Shown: positions 1-8,396, counted from the stretch's first letter. The stretch is 64,000 nucleotides of DNA from Streptomyces sp. 846.5 (GCF_004365705.1 NZ_SOBN01000001.1:2248555-2312554); one strand, 5' to 3'. Notes: generated by a model from the letters alone, not told the origin. A program made the numbers and translations.

Positions 1-239
1 CCACGCTGAACGCGGTCGCCGACCACGGCGTCGTCCGCGGCGACAGCGTCACCGGCAGCTACGCCGCGGCGCAGGCCGTCATGGACGAGCTGGCCGGGCT
101 GGGGATCTCCTACGACGACGTCGTCCAGGTGCTGGAGGACGAGGGCGTGGAGAAGTTCGAGGCGTCCTGGAAGGAACTGCTCGACACCGTCTCCGCCTCG
201 CTCGCGAAGTTCGCCCCGAAGGGGGGCACCGCGAAGTGA
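1..239 (+). CDS. tal: Transaldolase, C-terminal fragment
   Basis: This is the last 78 codons of a gene cut by the window edge. The frame reads TLNAVADHG, VTGSYAAAQ and DEGVEKFEASWKELL, which match the C-terminal helices of actinobacterial transaldolase. The enzyme transfers a dihydroxyacetone unit between sugar phosphates in the non-oxidative pentose phosphate pathway. The stop codon overlaps the GTG start of zwf by four bases, so the genes are probably cotranscribed and translationally coupled. The active-site lysine lies outside the window. Confidence 0.93.
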   Translation, partial: TLNAVADHGVVRGDSVTGSYAAAQAVMDELAGLGISYDDVVQVLEDEGVEKFEASWKELLDTVSASLAKFAPKGGTAK

Positions 240-1807
240 GTGAGGACGCCTCAGCAGTACTCGAGGAGGACACGGGCGTCGTCGACGCCTGGGTCAATCC
301 GCTGCGTGATCCGGCGGACCGCCGACTGCCCCGGATCGCGGGCCCGTCCGGGCTGGTGATCTTCGGGGTCACCGGCGACCTGTCCCGCAAGAAGCTGATG
401 CCGGCCGTCTACGACCTGGCCAACCGGGGTCTGCTGCCGCCGGGCTTCTCGCTGATCGGCTTCGCCCGCCGCGACTGGGAGGACGAGGACTTCGCCAAGG
501 TCGTCCACGACTCCGTCAAGGAGCACGCGCGCACGCCCTTCCGCGAGGAGGTCTGGCAGCAGCTCGCCAAGGGCATGCGCTTCGTCCAGGGCGAGTTCGT
601 CGACGACGACGCCTTCGAGAAGCTCCGCGAGACCATCGAGGAGCTCGACAAGGCCCAGGGGACGGGTGGGAACTTCGCGTTCTACCTGTCGGTGCCGCCG
701 AAGTTCTTCCCGCAGGTGGTGCAGCAGCTCAAGGCGCACGGCCTGGCCGATCCGCCCAAGGGTTCCTGGCGCCGGGCGGTCATCGAGAAGCCCTTCGGCC
801 ACGACCTGAAGAGCGCTCAGGAGCTCAACCAGGTCGTGCACTCGGTGTTCCCGCGCGACGAGGTCTTCCGGATCGACCACTACCTGGGCAAGGAGACGGT
901 CCAGAACATCCTGGCGCTGCGGTTCGCCAACTCGATGTTCGAACCGATCTGGAACCGCTCGTACGTGGACCACGTGCAGATCACCATGGCCGAGGACATC
1001 GGCATCGGCGGCCGCGCGGGCTACTACGACGGCATCGGCTCGGCCCGCGACGTCATCCAGAACCACCTGCTGCAGCTCCTGGCGCTGACCGCGATCGAGG
1101 AGCCCGCGTCCTTCCACCCCAAGGCCCTGGTCGCCGAGAAGCTCAAGGTCCTCTCGGCGGTGCGGATCCCCAAGGACCTGGGCCGGCACACCGTACGCGG
1201 CCAGTACACCCACGGCTGGCAGGGCGGCGAGGAGGTGCTCGGCTACCTGGAGGAGGAGGGCATCGACCCCAAGTCCACCACCGACACCTACGCCGCGGTG
1301 AAGCTGGAGATCAACAACCGGCGCTGGGCCGGGGTGCCGTTCTACCTGCGCACCGGCAAGCGCCTGGGCCGACGGGTCACCGAGATCGCGGTGGTCTTCC
1401 AGCGCGCTCCCTACCTGCCCTTCGACTCCTCGGCCACCGAGGAGCTGGGGCAGAACGCCCTGGTCATCCGGGTCCAGCCGGACGAGGGCGTGACCATGCG
1501 GTTCGGATCCAAGGTGCCCGGCACCTCGATGGAGGTCCGGGACGTGAGCATGGACTTCGCCTACGGCGAGTCGTTCACCGAGTCCAGCCCCGAGGCCTAC
1601 GAGCGGCTGATCCTGGACGTGCTGCTGGGCGACGCCAACCTGTTCCCGCGGCACCAGGAGGTCGAGGAGTCCTGGCGGATCCTGGACCCGATCGAGGCGT
1701 ACTGGGACAAGCACGGCAGGCCCGCCGGGTACGAGTCGGGTACCTGGGGCCCGGCCGAGGCGGACGAGATGCTCGCACGAGACGGTAGGAGCTGGCGCCG
1801 GCCATGA
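236..1807 (+). CDS. zwf: Glucose-6-phosphate 1-dehydrogenase
   Basis: A protein of 523 residues, normal for the family. It oxidises glucose 6-phosphate to 6-phosphogluconolactone with NADP, the entry step of the pentose phosphate pathway. The N-terminal Rossmann motif GVTGDLSRKKL binds NADP, and RIDHYLGKE is the substrate-binding and catalytic signature. The GTG start overlaps the tal stop, and the stop overlaps the opcA ATG. The order tal-zwf-opcA-pgl is the standard actinobacterial operon. The first 30 or so residues before the Rossmann fold are a variable extension. Confidence 0.97.
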   Translation: MSEDASAVLEEDTGVVDAWVNPLRDPADRRLPRIAGPSGLVIFGVTGDLSRKKLMPAVYDLANRGLLPPGFSLIGFARRDWEDEDFAKVVHDSVKEHARTPFREEVWQQLAKGMRFVQGEFVDDDAFEKLRETIEELDKAQGTGGNFAFYLSVPPKFFPQVVQQLKAHGLADPPKGSWRRAVIEKPFGHDLKSAQELNQVVHSVFPRDEVFRIDHYLGKETVQNILALRFANSMFEPIWNRSYVDHVQITMAEDIGIGGRAGYYDGIGSARDVIQNHLLQLLALTAIEEPASFHPKALVAEKLKVLSAVRIPKDLGRHTVRGQYTHGWQGGEEVLGYLEEEGIDPKSTTDTYAAVKLEINNRRWAGVPFYLRTGKRLGRRVTEIAVVFQRAPYLPFDSSATEELGQNALVIRVQPDEGVTMRFGSKVPGTSMEVRDVSMDFAYGESFTESSPEAYERLILDVLLGDANLFPRHQEVEESWRILDPIEAYWDKHGRPAGYESGTWGPAEADEMLARDGRSWRRP

Positions 1808-2895
1808 AAATCGACCTCACGGACACCACCTCCAGCAAGATCAACTCCGGCCTCGTCGAAGCCCGCAGGGCCATCGGCACCGGCGCCATCGGGATGGTGC
1901 TGACGCTGGTCATCGTCACCGACGAGGGCAGCGCCTACGACGCCCTCAAGGCGGCCGGCGACGCCTCCCGCGAGCACCCCTCGCGGATCCTCGCGGTCAT
2001 CCGCCGACCCGGGCGCTCGCCCCGGGCCCGCGCGGAGGCCCGTCTGGACGCCGAGATCCGGGTCGGCTCGGACGCCGGCACAGGCGAGACCGTCCTGCTC
2101 CGCCTGCACGGCGAACTCGCCTCGCAGGCGCAGTCGGTGGTCCTGCCGCTGCTGCTGCCCGACGCCCCCGTGGTCGTCTGGTGGCCCGAGAACGCCCCCG
2201 AGAACGCCGCCAAGGACCCGCTCGGGGCACTCGCCCAGCGGCGGATCACCGACGCGGTGTCGGCCGAGTCCCCGGTCGAGCAGCTCGGCGTCCGGGCCGC
2301 GTCCTACACCCCCGGCGACACCGACCTCGCCTGGACCCGGATCACCCCCTGGCGCTCCATGCTGGCGGCGGCCCTGGACCAGCGGCGGGTCAAGGTCGCC
2401 TCGGCGGTCGTCGAGGGCGAGTCCTACAACCCCAGCGCGGAACTGCTGGCGCTGTGGCTCGCCGACCGGCTGAACATCAAGGTGGACCGGGTCGTCTCGG
2501 ACGGCCCCGGCCTGACCGCCGTACGCCTGCACACCGCGGGCGGCGACGTCACCCTGGAGCGTTCGGACGGCCTGCTGGCCAAGCTCTCCATGCCCGACCA
2601 GCCGGACCGGATGGTGGCGCTGAAGCGCCGCGAGACGGCCGAGCTGATCGCCGAGGAGCTGCGCCGGCTCGACCCGGACGACATCTACGCGGCGGCTGTG
2701 CGCTACGGCGTGGAGAAGCTGCACCAGGACGGTCCGCCGGCCGGGCACGAGGTCGTCGACGCCAGGACCCCGGCCGGGCAGGCCCGGGCCGAGAAGGCGG
2801 AGGCGGAGGCTGCGGCTGCGGCTGCGGCCGGGAAGTCGGCGGCCAAGGCCCCGGCCAAGAAGTCCGCCGCCTCGGCCAACCGGACCCAGAGGTGA
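1804..2895 (+). CDS. opcA: Glucose-6-phosphate dehydrogenase assembly protein OpcA
   Basis: A protein of 363 residues. OpcA proteins accompany zwf in actinobacteria and cyanobacteria and are needed for assembly or redox control of the dehydrogenase. The sequence contains MKIDLTDTTSSKIN at the start and the family signature PVVVWWPENAP near residue 125. The last 40 residues are an alanine/lysine-rich, probably disordered tail with a run of seven alanines. The ATG overlaps the zwf stop and the stop overlaps the pgl GTG, so translation is probably coupled throughout. Confidence 0.95.
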   Translation: MKIDLTDTTSSKINSGLVEARRAIGTGAIGMVLTLVIVTDEGSAYDALKAAGDASREHPSRILAVIRRPGRSPRARAEARLDAEIRVGSDAGTGETVLLRLHGELASQAQSVVLPLLLPDAPVVVWWPENAPENAAKDPLGALAQRRITDAVSAESPVEQLGVRAASYTPGDTDLAWTRITPWRSMLAAALDQRRVKVASAVVEGESYNPSAELLALWLADRLNIKVDRVVSDGPGLTAVRLHTAGGDVTLERSDGLLAKLSMPDQPDRMVALKRRETAELIAEELRRLDPDDIYAAAVRYGVEKLHQDGPPAGHEVVDARTPAGQARAEKAEAEAAAAAAAGKSAAKAPAKKSAASANRTQR

Positions 2896-3674
2896 CAGCG
2901 CCGCAACTCGTGGTCCACCGCGACAAGGACCTGATGGCCCTTGCCGCGGCGGCCCGGCTGATCACCCGGATCGTGGACGCCCAGTCCGCCCGCGGCACCG
3001 CCTCGGTGGTGCTGACGGGCGGCCGCAACGGCAACGCGCTGCTCGCCGCGCTGGCCTCGTCGCCGGCCCGGGACGCGGTGGACTGGTCCAGGCTCGACCT
3101 GTGGTGGGGCGACGAACGCTTCCTGCCGGAGGGCGACCCGGAGCGCAACGCCACCCAGGCCCGCGACGAGCTGCTCGACGCCGTCCCGCTCGACCCGGCG
3201 CGGGTGCATGCCATGCCCGCCTCGGACGGGGTGGACGGCGACAACGCGGAGGCAGCGGCGGAACGTTACGCCGCCGAGCTCGCCAAGGCGGCCGGGCCCG
3301 GCGACCACGCCGGCGTCCCCAGCTTCGACGTGCTGCTGCTGGGTGTCGGCCCCGACACCCACGTCGCCTCGCTGTTCCCGGAACTCCCCGGCGTGCGGGA
3401 GACCTCCCGCACCGTCGTGGGCGTCCGGGGCGCGCCGAAGCCGCCGCCGGTCCGGGTCTCGCTGACCCTCCCGGCGATCCGGGCGGCGCGCGAGGTCTGG
3501 CTGCTCGCCGCGGGCGAGGACAAGGCCGAGGCGGTCGCCCTGGCCCTCAGCGGCCCGGGCGAGATCCAGGCCCCCGCCTCCGGCGCGTACGGACAGCAGC
3601 GCACCCTGTGGCTGCTGGACCGCGCCGCGGCGTCCAAGATCCCGCCGGAGATGTACCCGCTGTCGTCGTCCTGA
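2892..3674 (+). CDS. pgl: 6-phosphogluconolactonase
   Basis: A protein of 260 residues that hydrolyses 6-phosphogluconolactone, the step after Zwf. I chose the GTG that overlaps the opcA stop by four bases, because the same frame is open far upstream inside opcA and that part is only shadow. Family motifs are visible: VVLTGGRNG near the start, WWGDERFLP, a DVLLLGVGPDTHVASLFP stretch holding the G-x-G-x-D-x-H-x-A-S-L-F-P pattern, and KPPPVRVSLTLP. It is the last gene of the operon and is followed by a strong hairpin. Confidence 0.95.
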   Translation: MTAPQLVVHRDKDLMALAAAARLITRIVDAQSARGTASVVLTGGRNGNALLAALASSPARDAVDWSRLDLWWGDERFLPEGDPERNATQARDELLDAVPLDPARVHAMPASDGVDGDNAEAAAERYAAELAKAAGPGDHAGVPSFDVLLLGVGPDTHVASLFPELPGVRETSRTVVGVRGAPKPPPVRVSLTLPAIRAAREVWLLAAGEDKAEAVALALSGPGEIQAPASGAYGQQRTLWLLDRAAASKIPPEMYPLSSS

Positions 3675-3684
3675 CGGCTGCCCT

Positions 3685-3730
3685 CGACGGCCCTGTTCCC
3701 GCTGCCTCGGCAGCGGGAACAGGGCCGTCG
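3685..3730 (+). terminator. Hairpin terminator after pgl
   Basis: A perfect inverted repeat with 21-bp arms (3685-3705 and 3710-3730) around a CTCG loop, starting eleven bases after the pgl stop. There is no clear U-tract, which is usual in streptomycetes. It closes the tal-zwf-opcA-pgl operon and separates it from the promoter of the next gene. Confidence 0.85.
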
Positions 3731-3746
3731 CCGTTGATCTGACCCA

Positions 3747-3776
3747 TCGACAGTTCCCACGCGCCGCGCCTACGAT
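3747..3776 (+). promoter_or_regulatory. Probable leaderless promoter of the GNAT gene
   Basis: A -35 element TCGACA (3747-3752) and a -10 element TACGAT (3771-3776) are separated by 18 bases. The ATG at 3784 follows the -10 by seven bases, so transcription should start at or next to the start codon. This, and the lack of a ribosome binding site, decides the start of the downstream gene. Confidence 0.6.
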
Positions 3777-3783
3777 GCGGCAC

Positions 3784-4410
3784 ATGGGGGATACAGGCAT
3801 CACCGTCCGTCCGGCCACCGAAGCGGACGTCTCCGAGACCGCGGCCACGCTCGCGCTGGCGTTCTACGACGACCCGCAGTGGCTCTGGTCGCTGCCGGTG
3901 GAGACGACCAGGCCGAAGCGGCTGCGGAGGATCTTCACCACGATGCTGCGGCACGAGATACTTCGGCACGGCGCGGTCGAGGTGGCCTGCGACGAGGACG
4001 GCCGGATCGTCGGCGCCGCACTGTGGCTGCCGCCGGGCAAGGCCAAGCCGACCCTGCGCGAACAGGCCGCCGCGGCCCCCGGCTACCTGCGCGCCTACGG
4101 ACGCCGGATCTGGTACGGCAACGCCCTGCAGGCCGCCTGCTTCAAGGCCCACCCCAGCGGCGAACCCCACTGGTACCTCTTCATCCTCGGCGTCGACCCC
4201 GACCTCCAGGGCCAGGGCGTGGGCGCCGCCCTCCTCCGCTCCCGCCTGGACCGCACGGACGCGGAAGGGCAGGCCGCCTACCTGGAGTCCACCAACCCGG
4301 CCAACGTCCCGCTCTACGAACACTTCGGCTTCGAGACAACCGGCGCCCTCAAACTCCCGAAGTCCGCGCCCAGGATCGACACCATGTGGCGGCCCCGCCA
4401 CAAGGCCTGA
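3784..4410 (+). CDS. GNAT family N-acetyltransferase
   Basis: A protein of 208 residues that transfers an acetyl group from acetyl-CoA to an unknown acceptor. The acetyl-CoA-binding motif is LGVDPDLQGQGVGAALL, followed by a typical C-terminal region ending in NPANVPLYEHFGFE. I prefer the ATG at 3784 to the one at 3775 because a TACGAT -10 box lies seven bases upstream and there is no Shine-Dalgarno sequence, which suggests a leaderless transcript. It has its own promoter after the pgl terminator. The substrate cannot be told from the sequence. Confidence 0.85.
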   Translation: MGDTGITVRPATEADVSETAATLALAFYDDPQWLWSLPVETTRPKRLRRIFTTMLRHEILRHGAVEVACDEDGRIVGAALWLPPGKAKPTLREQAAAAPGYLRAYGRRIWYGNALQAACFKAHPSGEPHWYLFILGVDPDLQGQGVGAALLRSRLDRTDAEGQAAYLESTNPANVPLYEHFGFETTGALKLPKSAPRIDTMWRPRHKA

Positions 4411-4418
4411 CCCGGGCA

Positions 4419-4440
4419 TGTATGCATGCAGTACCATACA
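4419..4440 (+). promoter_or_regulatory. Candidate autoregulatory operator and leaderless promoter of the RHH/PIN pair
   Basis: Inverted repeat TGTATG (4419-4424) and CATACA (4435-4440) with a ten-base spacer. A possible -10 box TACCAT (4432-4437) sits inside it, six bases before the ATG at 4444. Antitoxins of the ribbon-helix-helix class usually repress their own promoter through such repeats. Binding is inferred. Confidence 0.45.
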
Positions 4441-4443
4441 CAT

Positions 4444-4716
4444 ATGTCTCTGAAGCGAACCACGGTCTACGCCGACGCCGAGGACCTCGCCATCATCAAG
4501 GAAGCCGCCGCGCGCGAGGGAATCGCCGAGGCGGAGATAATCCGCGAGGCGATCCACCTGGCCGCCCTGGCCAAACGCTCCTGGGCCGAGCCCCTGGGCT
4601 GGCCGTCCTTCGCGAGCGGCAGCCCGCAACCTGCTGCGGACGTCGATCGAGCTCTCGACCAGGTATGGGACGAGAAGGCGGCTGCCTACGAAGCGGGCAA
4701 GCGCCGGACGCCATGA
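4444..4716 (+). CDS. Ribbon-helix-helix antitoxin
   Basis: A protein of 90 residues. The N-terminus reads MSLKRTTVYADAEDLAIIKE, a short beta strand followed by two helices as in CopG/MetJ-type DNA-binding antitoxins. The C-terminal half probably wraps the partner toxin. An in-frame ATG at 4426 would add six residues, but it would place the operator-like repeat inside the gene. The stop overlaps the ATG of the PIN toxin by four bases, the normal antitoxin-first arrangement. Confidence 0.8.
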   Translation: MSLKRTTVYADAEDLAIIKEAAAREGIAEAEIIREAIHLAALAKRSWAEPLGWPSFASGSPQPAADVDRALDQVWDEKAAAYEAGKRRTP

Positions 4717-5150
4717 TCCTTGTCGTCGCGGACACCTCCGCCCTCCTCGCAGCCGCTGACACCGACCACCCCGAGCAGGCGGCCAGCCTCAAGGCCCTGG
4801 AGAACGCCGGCCTGGTCGTGATCTCCCCGCTGATCATCGCCGAGGCCGACCACCTGATGCGCCGAATCGGCGGCCCGGCCCTGCGTGACGCCCTGCTCGA
4901 CGGCATCATCGAACAGGGCCGACGCGGCCGCTTCCTCGTACCCGACATCACCGTGGACATGCTGGCGACCGCCCGCGCCGTCATGCAGCGCTACGCCTCC
5001 CTCGACCTGGACCTCGCCGACGCAGTGAACGTCGCCCTCGCCGCCGAATACCGCACCGACGCCGTACTGACGCTGGACCGCCGCGACTTCCGAGCCATGC
5101 GCCCCCTGACCGCCCACACCTGCTTCCGCCTGCTGCCCGACGATGCGTGA
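4713..5150 (+). CDS. PIN-domain (VapC-type) toxin
   Basis: A protein of 145 residues. The PIN ribonuclease acidic residues are visible: D near the start in VVADTSALLAA, E in IIAEADHLMRR, and D in DLADAVNVALAAEY and LTLDRRDF. These would bind Mg2+ and cleave RNA. It follows the ribbon-helix-helix antitoxin with an ATGA overlap, so the two form a type II toxin-antitoxin module. The frame is open far upstream, but only this part has a PIN fold. Target RNA is unknown. Confidence 0.88.
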   Translation: MILVVADTSALLAAADTDHPEQAASLKALENAGLVVISPLIIAEADHLMRRIGGPALRDALLDGIIEQGRRGRFLVPDITVDMLATARAVMQRYASLDLDLADAVNVALAAEYRTDAVLTLDRRDFRAMRPLTAHTCFRLLPDDA

Positions 5151-5237
5151 GGCTGCACAGCAGTGCAGCGATGAGCTGATGAACAATCAACTAGCTTTCC
5201 AGAGTGGGAGAGTGGGCTCGCCCTGGTCGAGCTGGGA

Positions 5238-5243
5238 TACGAT
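5238..5243 (+). promoter_or_regulatory. -10 box of a probable leaderless promoter
   Basis: TACGAT lies six bases before the ATG at 5250, and no Shine-Dalgarno sequence is present. This spacing predicts a transcript starting at the start codon. No convincing -35 element is seen. Confidence 0.45.
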
Positions 5244-5249
5244 CCGGGC

Positions 5250-5849
5250 ATGAGTACTCCGGTCTCCCCAGGCGCGACATGGGACCTCCTCGCCCAGGCG
5301 CACCAGGCACTGCGTACTGCTGTCATGGGCATCCCGGCCGACGGCTGGGAGCGGCCCACCCCCGCCGAGGCATGGAACGTCACCCAGGTGCTGCAGCACG
5401 CGGCCGGTGACCAACTGGCCTACGCCTCGGCGTTGACCGATGGGCCCAAGCCGACGGAGGACCCCTTCGCCCCCTCCGGGGAGCTCGGGGGCACCCCGGC
5501 GGAAGTTCTGGAGCCCGCACTCGCCGCCGCTGCCGCCGCCTTCGGGACGGTGGAGTCCCCCGACACCGAGGTGGCCGTGCCGCTGCCGCCGTTCAAGCTG
5601 CCCGCGGGGGTGGCTGTGGCCGCGGCGGCGCTGGACGCGGCCGTGCACGCGTGGGACATCGCCGTTGCCACCGGGCAACTGTCGCCGCTCACCCCGGGCC
5701 TCGCCCTGGCCCTGCGGCCGGCCGCCGACGCCCTGGTGGAGCCCTTGCGCGGCTTTGCCTACGGCCCCGCGATCGAGCCGGCCATCGACGCGGACGAAGC
5801 GGATTCGCTGCTCAACTTCCTTGGCCGTAGGGCCGACTGGAAGGCCTGA
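5250..5849 (+). CDS. TIGR03086-like DinB/maleylpyruvate isomerase-fold protein
   Basis: A protein of 199 residues. It has the four-helix DinB-like layout, with helix 1 carrying the PADGWERPTP and AWNVTQVLQHAAGDQ segments and a later AVHAWDIAVATGQ motif. The histidines in these segments are the usual metal ligands of this superfamily, which includes mycothiol-dependent enzymes. Actinomycetes carry many paralogues of unknown function. It stands alone between the toxin-antitoxin pair and the convergent SDR genes. Confidence 0.8.
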   Translation: MSTPVSPGATWDLLAQAHQALRTAVMGIPADGWERPTPAEAWNVTQVLQHAAGDQLAYASALTDGPKPTEDPFAPSGELGGTPAEVLEPALAAAAAAFGTVESPDTEVAVPLPPFKLPAGVAVAAAALDAAVHAWDIAVATGQLSPLTPGLALALRPAADALVEPLRGFAYGPAIEPAIDADEADSLLNFLGRRADWKA

Positions 5850-5859
5850 AGCCGGGAGG

Positions 5860-6741
5860 TCAGCGGGCACCGTAGACCGGCAGGGGCGGTTCGGCCTGCG
5901 CGAGCAGCTTCCGGGCCGCCTCCCCGGCCTCGGCCGGGGTCCAGCGGGTGGCGTTGCGCGCGCTGGGTCCGGGGCGCCAGCCCTCCATCACCGTGATCCT
6001 GCCCCCCTCCGCCTCGAACACCCGCCCGGTGACCCCCGCACTGGCATCGCTGCCGAGCCACACCACGAGCGGGGAGACATCCTCGGGCTCCGGCAGCGCG
6101 GCCGCGATCGCCCCTTCGGTCATCCTGGTCCGGGCCGACGGTGCGATCGCGTTGACCTGCACGCCGTAGGAGACGAACTCGGCGGCGGCGACGAAGGTCA
6201 GGCCGAGGATCCCGGCCTTGGCGGCCGAGTAGTTCCCCTGGCCGACGCTGCCGAGCAGACCCGCCCCGGAGCTGGTGTTGACGACCCGTCCGGCCACCGG
6301 CCGCCCCGCCTTGGCCTCGGCCCGCCAGTGCGCGGCGGCCTCGCGCAGCGGCAGGAAGTGCCCGCGCAGATGGACCCGCATCACCGCGTCCCAGTCGTCC
6401 GCGTCCAGGTTCACCAGCATCCGGTCGCGCAGAAAGCCCGCGTTGTTGACCAGGGTGTCCAGGCGGCCGTAGGTGTCCAGGGCGAGGGCGATCAGAGCGG
6501 CCGCGCCCTCCTCGGTCGTGATGTCGCCGTGGTGGGCGACCGCTCGGCCGCCGAGGGCCTGGATCTCGGCGACCACGGCGTCGGCCGGGCTGTCACCGGC
6601 GGGGCTTCCGTCCCGGCCGACGCCGAGGTCGTTGACGACGGCGGCGGCGCCCTCTGCGGCGAAGGCGAGGGCGTGCGCGCGGCCGAGCCCGCGCCCGGCG
6701 CCGGTGACGATGACGGTGCGGCCTTCGGCCAGTCCTGACAT
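5860..6741 (-). CDS. Short-chain dehydrogenase of the HIP cluster (Rv3548c-like)
   Basis: A protein of 293 residues. The NAD(P)-binding motif TGAGRGLGRAHA is at the N-terminus, with NNAG, a catalytic serine in VNTSSGAGL, and Y-x3-K in NYSAAKAG. The length and the C-terminal extension beyond the Rossmann core fit the larger SDR found beside echA20 in mycobacterial KstR2 regulons. I start it at 6741, where GAAGGAG lies upstream. It is the second gene of a leftward unit with the SDR at 6755, thirteen bases away. Its exact reaction in steroid ring degradation is not known to me. Confidence 0.85.
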   Translation of the reverse strand: MSGLAEGRTVIVTGAGRGLGRAHALAFAAEGAAAVVNDLGVGRDGSPAGDSPADAVVAEIQALGGRAVAHHGDITTEEGAAALIALALDTYGRLDTLVNNAGFLRDRMLVNLDADDWDAVMRVHLRGHFLPLREAAAHWRAEAKAGRPVAGRVVNTSSGAGLLGSVGQGNYSAAKAGILGLTFVAAAEFVSYGVQVNAIAPSARTRMTEGAIAAALPEPEDVSPLVVWLGSDASAGVTGRVFEAEGGRITVMEGWRPGPSARNATRWTPAEAGEAARKLLAQAEPPLPVYGAR

Positions 6742-6754
6742 GTTCGTTGCTCCT

Positions 6755-7531
6755 TCAGCGGTTGGCGGTGGCGGCGTCGAGGAAGGCGGGACGCTCCCCG
6801 CCCCCGTGCAGCAGCAGTGAGGCGCCGCTGATGTAGGCGGCCCGGGGCGAAGCCAGGAAGACCACGGCCTCGCCGACCTCCTCCGGCCGGGCGAGCCGGC
6901 CGAGCGGGACGGTACGTCCGACGGCCGCGACACCCTCCTCGTCCCCGTAGTGCAGCGCGGAGGCCTCGGTCCGCACCATGCCGAGGACGAGGGTGTTCAC
7001 CCGAACGGTCGGGGCCCACTCCACCGCGAGGCTGCGGGCCAGGTGGTCGAGCCCGGCCTTGGCCGCGCCATAGGCGGCGCTGCCGGGGGACGGCCGCGAA
7101 CCGCTGACGCTGCCGATCATGACAATGGCCCCGCCGTCGGGCTGCTCCCGCATCACCGCATGCGCGGACCGGGACAGCAGCAGCGGCGCGATCAGGTTCA
7201 ACTCCAGGATCCTGCGGTGCCGTTCGGCCTCCCCCTCGGCCAGAGGGAGGTACGGAGTCCCGCCGGCGTTGTTGACCAGCAGGTCGAGCCGGCCGTGGTC
7301 GGCGGCCACCGCCGCCAGCAGCGCGGCGCCGGCCTCCGGGTCGCGTACGTCGAGCGCGCGGAACTCCGCCTTCCGGCCCGCCGCTTCGAAGACCCCGGCC
7401 GGGGGCCTGCGGGCCGCCGCGACCACCACGGCGCCGGCCGCCAGCAGCGTCCGTACTATGCCGGCGCCCACCCCCCTGGTGCCCCCGGTGACCACGGCGA
7501 CGCGGCCGGACAGTTCTTGACGGTGTGTCAT
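6755..7531 (-). CDS. Short-chain dehydrogenase of the HIP cluster (Rv3549c-like)
   Basis: A protein of 258 residues, a classical SDR. It shows TGGTRGVGAGI for cofactor binding, NNAGG, catalytic serine in GSVSGSRP, and Y-x3-K in YGAAKAG. It is the first gene of the leftward unit, divergent from echA20, with a KstR2-like box in the 87-base gap. Adjacent paired SDRs next to echA20 are characteristic of the KstR2 regulon in mycobacteria and rhodococci. Assignment to this pathway rests on the neighbourhood as well as the fold. Confidence 0.85.
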   Translation of the reverse strand: MTHRQELSGRVAVVTGGTRGVGAGIVRTLLAAGAVVVAAARRPPAGVFEAAGRKAEFRALDVRDPEAGAALLAAVAADHGRLDLLVNNAGGTPYLPLAEGEAERHRRILELNLIAPLLLSRSAHAVMREQPDGGAIVMIGSVSGSRPSPGSAAYGAAKAGLDHLARSLAVEWAPTVRVNTLVLGMVRTEASALHYGDEEGVAAVGRTVPLGRLARPEEVGEAVVFLASPRAAYISGASLLLHGGGERPAFLDAATANR

Positions 7532-7583
7532 CCGGGGCTCCCCTGCGGGTTGTTGCGCTGCTACCGTCGACCCTGACGTACCT

Positions 7584-7597
7584 AACTAACGTTTGGT
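7584..7597. promoter_or_regulatory. Predicted KstR2 operator, site 1
   Basis: The minus strand reads ACCAAACGTTAGTT, which matches 9 of the 12 fixed positions of the mycobacterial KstR2 consensus AnCAAGnnCTTGnT. It forms an imperfect palindrome, CCTAAC-N4-GTTTGG on the plus strand. It lies between the divergent SDR (ends at 7531 start codon) and echA20 (7619), and resembles site 2 at 16185. Binding is inferred. Confidence 0.65.
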
Positions 7598-7618
7598 GGA
7601 AAGGTAGCCGAGAATCCC

Positions 7619-8392
7619 ATGGGTGTCTCCACCTCGATCGCCGGCAGTGAAGGAAACGACGGCCCGGACGACGGCATAGCCGTCGTCACCGTCGCCTATC
7701 CACCCGTCAACGCCCTTCCGGTGGCGGGCTGGTACGAGCTCGCCCGTGCACTGCGGGAGACCGGGAAGGACCCCGCCGTCCGGGTGGTGGTGCTGGAGGC
7801 CCCCGGTCGCGGCTTCAACGCCGGCGTCGACATCAAGGAGATCCAGCGCGACCCCGGGCCGCAGTCCCTGATCGGCGCCAACCGGGGCTGCGCCGAGGCC
7901 TTCGCCGCCGTCTACGAGTGCCAGGTGCCGGTCATCGCCGCCGTGCAGGGCTTCTGCCTGGGCGGCGGCGTCGGCCTGGTCGGCAACGCCGACGCGATCG
8001 TCGCCACCGAGGACGCCGTCTTCGGCCTGCCCGAACTGGACCGCGGCGCGCTCGGCGCGGCCACCCATCTGGCCCGACTGGTCCCCCCGCATCTGATGCG
8101 CCCGCTCTACTACACCGGACGGACCGTCAGCGCGGCCGAGCTGCACCGCTTCGGGACGGTCTGGGAGGTCGTCCCGCGCGAACGGCTCCGGGAGGCGGCG
8201 ATGGCCCTGGCCCGGCAGATCGCGGCCAAGGACGGCTATCTGCTGCGCCTGGCCAAGGAGGCCATCAACGGCATCGACCCGGTCGACGTCCGCCGCAGCT
8301 ACCGCTTCGAGCAGGGGTTCACCTTCGAGGCCAACCTCGCCGGGGCCTCGGACGCCCACCGTGAGGCCTTCATCGCGGCAGGGGGCGAGTAG
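7619..8392 (+). CDS. echA20: EchA20-type crotonase of ring D opening
   Basis: A protein of 257 residues of the crotonase superfamily. The oxyanion-hole segments are GRGFNAGVDIKEIQ and GFCLGGGVGLVG. In Mycobacterium tuberculosis, EchA20 hydrolyses a ring of the HIP-derived CoA thioester during opening of steroid ring D. The assignment rests on the resemblance and on its position directly before ipdA, ipdB and ipdC, as in the mycobacterial operon. The stop is at 8392 and ipdA starts four bases later. A predicted KstR2 box is 22 bases upstream. Confidence 0.88.
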   Translation: MGVSTSIAGSEGNDGPDDGIAVVTVAYPPVNALPVAGWYELARALRETGKDPAVRVVVLEAPGRGFNAGVDIKEIQRDPGPQSLIGANRGCAEAFAAVYECQVPVIAAVQGFCLGGGVGLVGNADAIVATEDAVFGLPELDRGALGAATHLARLVPPHLMRPLYYTGRTVSAAELHRFGTVWEVVPRERLREAAMALARQIAAKDGYLLRLAKEAINGIDPVDVRRSYRFEQGFTFEANLAGASDAHREAFIAAGGE

Positions 8393-8396
8393 TGCC

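Noticed and set aside
3879-4712. Extension of the PIN toxin frame far upstream
   Set aside because: The upstream part overlaps the acetyltransferase and antitoxin genes and is arginine/proline-rich shadow. The PIN fold begins at 4713, with an ATGA overlap.
5152-5169. Small hairpin GCTGCAC/GTGCAGC after the PIN gene
   Set aside because: Seven pairs with a four-base loop could occur by chance in this GC-rich sequence. It may be a weak terminator but I did not list it as one.
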